A DNA stretch of 64,000 bases from Mycobacterium sp. E2479 (GTDB lineage: Bacteria; Actinomycetota; Actinomycetes; Mycobacteriales; Mycobacteriaceae), in contig NZ_LZJR01000158.1 of NCBI RefSeq assembly GCF_001667925.1, positions 53,513 through 117,512 of the forward strand, written 5' to 3'. The translations under genes were made by a program, and so were the position numbers. Below the pieces are notes generated by a model. The model made no database searches. It saw only the letters and a list, made by a program, of their open reading frames with translations, and was not told where the DNA came from. Every line of letters starts with the position of its first letter. Position 1 is the first letter of the stretch. This document shows, one piece after another, positions 1 through 12,000 of the stretch.

Positions 1-2
1 GC

Positions 3-3000
3 CACGATGAGCTCATCGAACAGGTCGTCACGTCTCAAGGGGGACGACTGATCAAGACGCGCGGCGAGGGCGATGCCACGTTCTCGGTCTTCGAGCGGCC
101 GTCGGCGGCGGCTGCCGCCGCGATTGAGCTGCAGGAAGCGATCGCCCAGGAGCCGTGGTCGCTGCGTGAGCCGCTGCGCATCCGCATGGCCTTGCATACC
201 GGTGAGGTGGAGCTGCGCGATGGCGACTACTTCGGTAGAGCAGTCAACCGCGCCGCCCGCCTGCGGTCACTCGCTGTGGGTGGGCAGATCCTCTGCTCGG
301 GCGCGACCGCCGAGCTCGTCATCGACTCACTGCGCGACGACGCTGTGCTCACCGATCTCGGGATGCGCGAGCTGCGTAACCTCGTGCGCCCGGAACACGT
401 TTTCGAGCTTCGGTTCCAGACCGCCGATGATCATCGTCATGCCGTGACAACCGATGCGCCCCTCAAACGCCCCAGCCTGCCCGCGGTGCTGGCCGGCCCG
501 GGGCCATTCGTCGGCCGCGAGCACGAATTCGCACGGCTTTTTGCTGCGTGGCAGACCTCCCTCGCCGGTGCCACGAACGCGGTGCTGATCGCCGGCGAAC
601 CCGGTGTCGGCAAGACACGTCTGGCCGGGGAATGGTCGCGACAGGCCTACGACCAAGGCGCCCTGGTGATTTATGGCCGCTGCGACGAGGACCTCGGCGC
701 GCCCTACCAACCATTTGCGGAAGCGCTACGTGCGCTCGTACCGTGCCTCGGCAGCAGTCGGCTTCGCGGAATGCGCGGCGCGGAGGCACTGCTCCCACTG
801 GTCCCGGGCCTGACCGATCTCCTGCCCGATCTTGCCGCGCCGGCCCGCGCCGATCCGGACACCGAACGCTACGCACTGTTCGACGCTGTCGTCGCGCTGT
901 TGGGACTCGCGTCCGGGAGCGCGCCCGTCGTACTGGTCCTTGATGACCTGCACTGGGCAGCCAAACCCACCCTGCTCCTATTGCGGCATCTCCTGCGTTT
1001 CGGCGAGCACGCCCGCGTTCAGATCCTGGGCACATATCGCAGCACCGACCTCGACCGCGCCCATCCCCTGGCGGCAACACTCGCCGACCTGCACCGCGAC
1101 CGCACCGCTGACCGCATTGCGCTCAGCGGGCTGGACGAGGAGGACGTCACCGCGTATGTCGTCGAGGCGGGCTACGACGACGAAGAGCTGGCGCGCGCGC
1201 TGGCGTCGGTCACCGGAGGCAACCCGTTCTTCCTGATCGAGGCACTGCGCCACGTCGACGAGAGTGGCGGCCATTGGGATCCGGGCACCCTGCCGCAAGG
1301 GGTTCGTGAGGCCGTAAGCCGCCGACTTACCCGGCTCCCGGCGGAGACGAACAAAGCCCTTGCGGCGGCCGCTGTCGTCGGCAGCCGATTCGGCTTGGAA
1401 CTGGTCGAGCGCGTGGTCGAGGCTGACCTCGTCGATGCGTTCGACGAGGCGTGCAAGGCCGGAATCGTGATCGAAGAGTCAAGCGGTCACTATCGGTTCA
1501 ACCACGCCATCGTGCGACAGTCGCTGCTTGCAGAGCTGCCGTCTGTACGCCGGTTACGGCTGCACCAGCGCATCGCCACAACACTGGAGAACGAGCCCGG
1601 CGCGGACGACGAGTTGCTCGCTGAACTGGCGCATCACTACTTTGAATGTGCTTGGGCGGGAAACGCGGCCAAGGCCGTCGAGTACTGCCGGCGTGCGGCG
1701 GACCAAGCGATGACCCGCCTCGCCTACGAGGGCGCCGCCGACCTTTACGACCGGGCCCGTCACGCGCTGGAGGAGATCGATGACGAACTCCCCGACCGTG
1801 ACGACCAAGTTGCCGCGGTACTGATCGCCCGGTGCGAGGCACTGCTGGCGGCGGGTGACGTCACCTCGGCGGCCGGCGCGGTGGCGCAACTACAGGAAGC
1901 GACGCGCGATTCGGCTCGGTTGGCCGCATGGGCAACGTGCTTCGACGGACAACTCTCGATGTTGGTCCATCCTGAGCGACTCGACGAGATCGAACCCGCG
2001 GTGGGCGCAGCCGCCCGCAAGCTGGCCGAATTGGACGACGCCGCCGGAGAAGCCATGGCGCACACCGTCCGTGCAGCGTGCCTCGCCCGGCTCGGGAGAA
2101 TCGGTGACTGCGAAATCGCACTGGACGACGCTCTGACCGCGGCACGACGCGCGCGTGAGCACCGCCGGGTGAATGCAGTTCTGGCGAACGCGCCGCTAGC
2201 GGCGCTGTGGGGGCCCAATCCCGTTCCGCGCGCTGGTGGCCGGTGTCTGGACGTGGTGCGGCTGCTTCGAATCACGACCGACTCCCCCGCGGTCGAGGCG
2301 ACGTCGACGCGGTGCCAGGCCATGTTGGAGGCCTTCCGTGGACGCGCCGCGGCAGCGCGGCGGATGATCGACTCGGCCCGGCGCACGGTCACCGAACTCG
2401 GCCTGCGCCATGCCGTTCTGGAGGTCCAGCAGTTCGCCGGCATCGTCGAGCTCGTAGTCGGCGATCCTGCTGCGGCCGAGCCGCATTTACGACAGGCATA
2501 CAACGGATTTCGCCGCATGGGCCTCGATGCCGACACCGCCGAGACCGCCGCGTTGCTCGGCCGCGCGTGCCTCGCACTCGACCGAGGTGACGAGGCCGAC
2601 GAATTATGCACGGAGAGTGAGCGTCTCGCCGGACACGCCCTGAAGGCGTCGATCGCCTGGCGCACACTTCGGGCGCGGCTGCTTTCGCGCAGCAACGACC
2701 ACGACGAGGCTCGCCGAGTCGCGGAGGCTGCTGTCAGCGTGGCCGAGCACACCGACGCGTTGGTTGATCATGGCGACGCCTGCTTGACACTGGCAACGGT
2801 CTTGGGCGCCGCCGGCAACGTCGCCGGGGCTCGAGCCGCCGCCGAGCAAGCGGCGGACCTGTACGAACGGAAAGGCGCTGCAACACTTGTCGAGCGGGCG
2901 CGCCTGGTTCTCGGCAAGCCCATCCCGACCGCCCCGGCTGCACCCGAACCGCCCGCTGTCGAGCTCCACACGGCGGCCGTCCAAGCCAGCGAACGCGTCA

Positions 3001-6000
3001 CGGCCGCTGTTGATCACGAGGACTGGGACGAATTCGAGCGGTTGTTCGCACCCGACGGCACTATAGAGAGTCGGCGGAAAATAGTCGGCTTCACGCCTAC
3101 CGATTTCCGGTCGGGCGATGTGATACGGCAGACGAGGCGCGATCTCGAGGCGGGAATCATGCGGGCGCGTCATGTCGTAATTGCCGTACGAGGCGAGCGC
3201 CTCGCTCTCGCTCGACTTACGTTGGGCACCCTCGATGTAACCGCCGGAGCGCCGCAAGACGAATTGCTCCAGCTATACGGCATCGACAACAAGGGTCGAA
3301 TCGCGTGGCAAGTGTGGTTTGACGTCGACGACATCGACGCGGCTATGGCCGAACTCGACGCAGCGCATGCCCTCAAGGAGGAACACCCACGGCCAAGGCT
3401 GCAAAACACGGCAAGCCGGGCGAATGAATGCTTCTTGGCGAACTTCGCCGTCCGCGACTGGGACGCGTTAACGGAGAACTTCGCCGCCGAACTGTACGGC
3501 GACGATCGTCGTGCTGTCGTAGGCGTTGGGATTCAACGGGGTCGAGATGCGATGATGAGGCATTTCCGGACGGCCCCGGGCCTGGAAGTCACTCAAACAG
3601 CGTCAGACACCATTGCCACCCGTGGGGACCGCCTCGTCCTCGCCCGGAATCAGTTCTCGCGCTTCGACGATAAACCCGACGCGTTCCGCGTCGATCTCCT
3701 ACAGATAGTGGAGACCGACGCTGACGAGCGAATCTCGGCGATCTTCGCTTTCGACACGAACGATTTCGACGCGGCAATCGCCGTGCTAGACGCCCGATAC
3801 CTCGCCGGCGAAGCGGCGGCTTGCTCGCAAACATGGTCGCTTTTCGTGGACAGCTATGCCGCGGTCAACCGACACGAGCTGCCGCCGACGGCGCCGGACT
3901 TGGTGAGCGTAGACCACCGTGGGGTGGCGCCGTTCACGCCCGGAGATATGACCCCTTACATCCGTGCCACGTGGGACGTCGCGCCGGATATCAAAATCTT
4001 CATCGAGGCCGTGCACCGACTGAGCAATCTGGGCGCAGTGGTGACTCACAAGGGCCGTGGAATCACGAAAGAAGGCTTCGAGGCGGAGTGGCACGAAATC
4101 GCCGTCGGGACGGTGGAAGGCGGCCAGTTCAATCGCAGCGAGCTATTCGACGAGGCCGACCTCGATGCTGCGCTCGCGAGATTCGAAGAACTTAGTCGGC
4201 CGGCACCCCGGCTGGAAAACACCGCAACGCGTGTATTCGAGCGTCTTTACTCGTATGTTGCTGCCGGCGACTGGCACGCCGTGGCTCAAATATCGGCTGA
4301 GGACGTCTGCGTCGACGATCGCCGGCGGGTGGTGAACGCCGGGATCCTGCATGGTCGAGATGCCAATATCAAAGATGCTCAGGCAACCGCTGCTGTCGGA
4401 TTCACGATGACGATGTTGGACGTCCTGGCAACTCGCGGCGAGCGCCTCGCCCTCACAGGAGTCCGCGTTTCGGGCCGTGACCCCGAAGCGATTCAAAACG
4501 ACGCCCTTCAAATCGTCGAGATCAACGCCGAGGAGCGAATCGCGGGCGTTGTCGTGTTCGAGCTCGACGACTTCGACTCAGCCGTCGCCGAGCTCGACGC
4601 GCGCTACCTCGCCGGTGACGCGGTCGCTCACTCGGATGCCTGGTCGGTCATTGCTGGGGCGTATGCCGGTCTCAACCGCCATGAACTCCCGCCCACGACA
4701 TCGAGCTTGGTGGACATCGACCACCGAGGTGAGTCAGCGTTCGGCTACGCCGACCTGGCGGCATACGCCCGCGCTGGGCGAGATTTCGGACAATTCCGAA
4801 TCTATATCGAGGCCGTGCATCGCCTGAATAACTCTGGGGCGATGTTCACTTATGTGGCCCACGAGAGGTCACAAGAGGGCTTTGATGCCGAATGGCGAGG
4901 GGCCAACATTTTGCTGGTCGAGGGGAACCTGATCGGGCACTCTGAGGTATTCGACGCGGCAGACATCGACGCTGCGATCGCGAGGTTCGAGGAACTACAC
5001 CCGCAGGTCCATCGATTGGAAAACTCGGCAAGCCAAGTGGCCGAGCGCTACTCGTCGCATTTCGCATCTCGTGACTGGGATGCGCTGGGAGAGGTCCTGG
5101 CCGTCGATTTCATACTCGAGGATCGTCGGCGCGCCGTAAACGCAGGGGTCCGGCACGGTCGGGACGGCGAGATCGCGAACCTGCGGGCGATGGTCGAGGC
5201 CGGATTCACGCACATGGCGTCCGTCGTTGTCGCGGTCCGTGGCCAGCGTCTAGTCCTCACGCGCTCGTCTGGCCGCACTACTGCATCCGACGAGTTCCAG
5301 AGCGATGCGCTCGGTGTCGTTGAAATCAACTCCGACAATCGGATTGCAGCAATTGTCGTATTCGACGCCGACAACTTCGACGCCGCCATTGCCGAACTCG
5401 ACGCGCGCTATATCGCCGGCGAAGCGGCCGCCCACGCGCACACGTGGTCCGCCATAGTGGAAAACTACTCGGCGATCAACCGCCATGAACTGCCCGCGAT
5501 GACGGCGGACTGCGTGAGCATCGACCACCGGCGGGCTGCGGGGTTCGCCCCCGGCGAGGTAATCGCATACGCCCGTGCCAGTTTGGACGACGAACACAAC
5601 ATCCGTAACTATGTCGAGGCCGTCCATCGGCTCAATGACCTCGGAGTGGTCTTCACCCATGTCCGGCACGAAATCGCACAGGAAGGCTTCGATGCCGAAT
5701 GGCGGATCGTGTTCATCTGCATGGTCGAAAGCGAACTGGTCAGCCGCTGTGAGCTATTCGACGAAGCGGACCTGGACACCGCGATCACGAAATTTGAGGT
5801 TTTACTGCCGCAGGCGCATCGGCCGGAGAACGCGGCAAGCCAAATAGGTGAGCGCTACTTGGCCCACATCGCGGCCGGCGACTGGGACGCCATGGCAGAA
5901 CTACTGGCCGACGACATTGTCATGGACGATCGCCGTCGGATGGTGGGCGCGGGAATTCGACATGGTCGAGACGCCCTAATCGTGGACATGCGAGCGATCG

Positions 6001-9000
6001 CCAACCTCTCCGTCATGAACGTGGATTCGCGCGTCATCGCGGTCCGCGGCGAACGCCTCGTCATCCTGCGTAGCCGCTTTACAAATCGTGATCCAGGGTC
6101 CGAGGCACTACTCTCGGAGGTGCTCGTCATCGTCGAGACCAACGCCGACTATCGGATCGTCACGGCAATCGCGTTCGGTCTCGACGACTTCGACGCCGCC
6201 ATCGCCGAGCTGGACGCCCGTTACCTCGCCGGCGACGCGGCAGCCCATGCGCGCACATGGTCTGTCATTGCGGAGAACTACGCCGCGCTGAACCGACACG
6301 AGCTGCCCCCGATGGCGCCGGACTGCGTGAGTATCGACCACCGGCGCGGCGCAGCTTTCCCGGCTGGTGAGGTAATCGACTACGCACGTGCCGGTTTAGA
6401 CCACAACCACAGTATTCGCAACCATGTCGAGGCCGTCCATCTGCTCGACGACCTGGGAGTGGTCTTCACCCATGTTGGGCATGAAACCTCACAGGAAGGC
6501 TTCGATGCCGAATGGCGGATCGTGTTCATCTGCACGGTCGAAGACGACTTGGTCAGCCGCTGTGAGCTATTCGACGAAGCGGATCTGGACACCGCGATCG
6601 CGAGGTTCGAGCAGCTCAGCCGACCGACACCGCGACTCGAAAATGCGGCAAGCAAAGTGCACGAACGCTCCAACGCGTGTTTCATGGCACGCGACTGGGC
6701 TGCCCTTGCAGAGACATTCGCCGACGGCATTACGACGCAGGATCGCCGTCGAGTCATAGGCCATGCTGTGGGGCACGGTCGAGACGCGGTGGTGGCTAAC
6801 GGTCGGGCAATCATCGACTTCGGGATGACGAAGGTGACGTCGACCGTTATTGCGATCCGCGGCAACCGCCTTGTCCTCGCGCGTGCGCGTTACTCGGGCC
6901 CCGATGAAGAGCCCGGGGCATTCCACACGGACGTACTCAACGTCGTGGAGAGCAACGCCGACAACCGGGTCGCGATGCTTTTTATCTTCGATCCCGACGA
7001 CATCGATGGCGCGCTCGAAGAACTCGATGCCCGTTATGCCTCCGGTGAAGCGGCCGATTTTGCGCACGCCTGGTCGCTCGTCACCGGAGCATACGCCGCG
7101 ATCAAGCGTCACGAACTTGCCCCGACGACACCGGACTTCGTGAATATCGACCATCGCCGCGGGGCGGCATACGCACCCGGTGACCTAATCTCTTACATCC
7201 GCGCGGGATGGGAGCTCGGACAAGACATCAGTACGCACATCGAGGCCGTGCATCGACTAAACAACTTTGGAGCGGTCGTCACCCATTCAGCCCATGGAAC
7301 CACGCAAGATGGGTTCGATGCCGAGTGGCGCGGAGTACAGATCCTTGCGGTCGAAGGTGACATGATCAGTCGCAGCGAGATTTTCGACGAGGCCGATCTG
7401 AAAACTGCGATCGCGAGATTCGATCAGCTGAGTCGGCCGGCACCGCGCCTGAAAAATGCTGTGAAAGAGCGCTTCCTGAAGCACTTCGAGGCCCGCAACT
7501 GGGACGCCCTGGCGGAGGATTTCGCCGAGGATTATTACAACGACGACCGCCGTCGAGTCGTGAATAGCGGGGTTCGGCACGGTCGGGATATCGCAATCGA
7601 AGACCTGCGGACGGGCGTCGACATCGGGCTATTGACGCGCATCGCGGTGGACATCATCGCGACCCGCGGTGAACGCCTCATCCTCATGCGCGTCCACAAT
7701 TCGGGCCACAACCACGATGCAGTTGAACTCGATATGCTCCAGGTCGTTGAGTATGACGCCGACGAACGGATCGCGGCCGCCGTAGTGTTCGACCCCGACG
7801 ACTTCGCGGCCGCGTTCACCGAACTCGACGCCCGATATCTCGGCGGTGAAGCAGCCGCGCACGCGCACACCTGGTCCGTCATCAGCGGGGTCCACGCCGC
7901 TTTCAACCAGCGCGAACTTCCCACGACGCCAACAGAATTACTTGATCATCGACCACTTGTAACGGTCGAGGCGGGTGACCCTACCGCGAGCATCCGGGGC
8001 ATGTGGGACTTCACGCCGGACTTGAATATCTACATCGAAGCTGTTCACCGGTTGAGCAATCTCGGCGCAGTCTTCACACAGGTCTCGCATGGCACGTCAA
8101 AAGAGGGTTTCGCCGCCGAGTGGCGAATCGTCGAACTCGTAACGGTCAGCGGTGATCTGATCAAGCGCGGCGAGTTGTTCGACGAGGCAGACCTCGACAC
8201 CACGCTCGCTCGCTTTGACGAATTACACTCGCAGGCACCACGACTGGAAAACACGACAAGCCGACTAATCGAGCGAATCCAGACGTGCTTCGCGGCCCGC
8301 GACTGGGAAGTCTTGGCAGAGCTCATAGCCGAGGACTTTTCCACTGACGATCGCCGTCGGGTGGTAAGCGCCGGCGTTCGGCATGGCCGAGATGCTGAGA
8401 TAGAAAACAATCGGGCGATCGCCGACCTGGGGATCACGAAGATCACTACTGCTGTCATTGCGACGCGCGGGGAGCGCCTCCTCCTCACACGTACCCGCTA
8501 TTCGAGCCGCGACGAAGGGCGCGATGCTTTCCTCACAGAGCTACTCAGCGTCGTCGAGATCAATGAGCATGAACGAATCGCCGCCGTCGTCGCTTTCGAC
8601 CTCGACGACGTCGACGCCGCCTTCGCCGAGCTTGATGCGAGATATCTTGCCGGCGAAGGGGCAGCCCACGCGCATACGTGGTCCGTCATCGTGGCGGCTT
8701 GCGCCGCATTCAATTGTCGTGAAATCGATTACGCTACAACAGATTCTGTATACATCGACCATCGGCGGCTAGACGGTCTCGATGCGGGGGGCATAGACGC
8801 ACTCGCCAGCGCCACATGGGACGTTACACAGAACGTCAGAACCCGGATCGAAGCCGTGCATCGGCTCAGCGAACTCGGCGTCGTGTTAACCATCGCTATG
8901 ACAGGGACATCCCCAGAGGGCTTCGACGCCGAGTGGCGGACGATCAGCGTTTTCATGATCGACGGTAACCGCCTCAGCCGGTGCGAGATCTTCGACGAGG

Positions 9001-12000
9001 CGGACCTGGACGCGGCACTCGCCCGCTTTGATGAATTGCATCCGCCTGCACGACAGCTGGCGAACGCGGCGAGCCGAGCGGAGGAGCGCTTCTTTGCGTA
9101 TTTCGGGACCCGTGACTGGGCGGCGATGGCCGAGATCCTCACTGACGACAGTTCCATCGACAATCGTTCCCGCGTGGTCAATAGTGGATTCTGGAATGGC
9201 CGCGAGGCCATAATCGCAAATCAGCGAGCCCTGGCCGATGTTGTTGCTGCGGAGAACATAACGTTGACCGTGATCGCGACCCGCGGCGAGCGCCTGGTCC
9301 TCACTCGTATGCATTCCCCGGGCAGCGATCCGCGCAACGGAGAGTTCGTTTCCGAGATGCTGATAATCGCCGAGATCGACACCAACGGTCGGATCTCGGC
9401 GCACATCGGGTTCGATCTCGATAACCTCGAGGCTGCGTTCGCGGAGCTCGACGCCCGCTACGTCGCCGCCGAAGCGGCCCCTTATGCGCACACGTGGTCG
9501 CTCATTGACCAGACCCACGCCATGCTCAACCGCCACGAGATACCCCCGACAGCAGCTGGTTTCGTTAACATCGACCACCGGCGCGGGATCGCCTTCGCCC
9601 CAGGCGACATCGTCCCGTTCGTGCGTGCCACGTTTGATGACACGCCTGACGTCCGCCACCACATCGTCGCGGTCCATCGACTGAGCGGCCTCGGGGCGGT
9701 CATCACCCAAGCGTTGCACGGGACCTCGCGCCAGGGCCTCGACGCCGAGTGGCAAAACATCGCCCTTTTCATATTTGAAGGTGACTTGGCCACCCGCGTC
9801 GAGATTTTCGACGAGGAAGATCTTGACGCCGCAATCGTTCGATTTAACGAACTGCAATCACCAGTGCAACAACTGGAAAATGCGGCAAGCCAAGCGGGCG
9901 AGCGCTTCCTGACGCGGTACGAGTCGCGCGATTGGGACGCTATGGCAGAGCTATTGGCGGACGACTCTTTCAGAGACGATCGTCGGCCGGTAGTGGGCGC
10001 AGGCGTGCAACATGGCCGGGATGCCCAGATCGCGGACATGCGCGCTATCACCGAGCTCTGGATCATCACCAACCTCAAATTGGCCGTCATCGCGACGCGC
10101 GGGGAGCGCCTCGCCCTGACGCGGACCAGTTTTTCGGGACGCGATCAAGGATCTGAGCCATTCCTCACGGAGGTACTCAACATCGCGGAAATTAATTCCG
10201 ACGGGCGGTTCCTGGCGAACATCTCGTTCGACCTCGACGACATCGATGCCGCCTTTGCCGAGCTCGATGCTCGATACCTCGCCGGAGAGGCGGCCGGCCA
10301 CGCGGAGACATGGTCGGTCATCACGCGGTGGTTCGCCGCAGTCAACAAGCACGACATACCGCCGACGACGCCGGACTGGGTCGCCGTCGATCACCGCCGG
10401 CTTCCCGCGTTCGAGGGGGGCGATCTGCCGACGGCCCTACGCGCCGTCTGGGACGTCACGCCAGACCTCACCATCCACATCGAAAGGGTGCACCGGCTCA
10501 GCAGTTTCGGAGTGGTCGCCGCCTTTATCATGCATGGGACCTCGCCGGAAGGCTTAGCCGTTGAGTGGCGGACAACCGAGATACTGACTGTCGAAGGCGA
10601 TCTCATCAAAGATTTGGAAATCTTCGACGAGGCGGACCTCGACGCCGCGCTCGCCCGCTTCGAGGAGCTGCAACCGCAGGCACCGCGTCCGAAAAACGCG
10701 GCAAGCCAAGTGGAGCAACGCTGCGTGAGCTACTTCGCGGCCCGCGACTGGGACTCCATAACCGAATTACTAGCTGACGACATTCTGATGGACGATCGTC
10801 GTCGCGTCGTGAACGTCGGGACCCGGCGCGGTCGCGATGCCCAAATTGCGGACATGCGCGCTATCGCCGACGTCGGAGTAACGGACATAACGCCAACGGT
10901 GATTGCGGTCCGCGGGGAGCGCCTCGTACTGGCTTCTTACTTCGGCCTCGACAGCTGGTCGGGGCACAAGGAGCTAGGCGTATCTGAGATCAACTCCGAA
11001 AACCAGATCGTGGCACGTGTCCAGTTCAACGCCGACGACATCGACGCCGCATTCGAGGAACTCGACGCGCGGTACATCGCAGGCGAGGCGGCCGTCCATG
11101 CGCACACGTGGTCGGTCATCGCGGGCGCCCATGCCGCAATCAACCGGCACGAACTCCCCGCGACGACACCCGACTGGGTGAATATCGACCACCGTCGGGG
11201 AATACCAGTCGCGTCCGGTGACGTGACCGCATACCTCCGCGCCTCACTGAACGCCCCCGCGGGCAGCATTTGCATCGAGGCGGTGCATCGGCTGAGCCAC
11301 CTCGGAGCGGTTGTCACCTGGGAGGGGCGTGGGACCTCGGAAGAGGGCTTCGATGCCGAGTGGCGCGGGATCAATGTTCTGGCAGTCGAGGGTGATCTGA
11401 TCAGCCGCTGCGAGCTGTTCGACGAGACAGACCTTGACGCCGCGCTCGCCCGCTTTGACGAACTGCAACCAGCAGCGCGTCAACTGGAGAACGCGGCAAG
11501 CCGGGTGGACCGGCGGTTCCTCGCGTGTGTCGGGGCCCGAGACTGGGACGCGATGGCAGAGATAGCCGCCGACGATTATTACGTCGATGATCGTCGTCGT
11601 GCGGTGAACATCGGTCTCCTACAAGGTCGCGCCGCCGCGATTGCAAGCGCGCGGACAGTCGCCGAGCTTGGACTCACGATCACAATGTCAGACGTCATCG
11701 CGACGCGCGGAGAACGCCTGGTCCTCAGCCGTGCCCGATGGCAGTGGTCCGGATCCGATCAACGGGCCGAGTCGTTCCACTCCGAGGTGCTTAACCTCGT
11801 CGAAATCAACGACCGAGGGCGTATGACTGCGCGTGTCTGGTTCGAAACCAACGACTTCGACGCCGCGTTCGAAGAACTCGACGCGCGTTACCTCGCCAGC
11901 GAAGCGGCACTGTACGCGCGCGTGTGGACGGCCATTGCCACGGCCTACGCCGCATTCAACCGGCACGAAATGCCGGCGACTGCATCAGGTTCGGTTTACA

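Noticed and set aside
1760..2752. Leftward 330-codon frame within the giant gene
   Set aside because: It lies opposite the helical region of the cyclase-ATPase protein and is Ser/Arg/Ala-rich shadow sequence.
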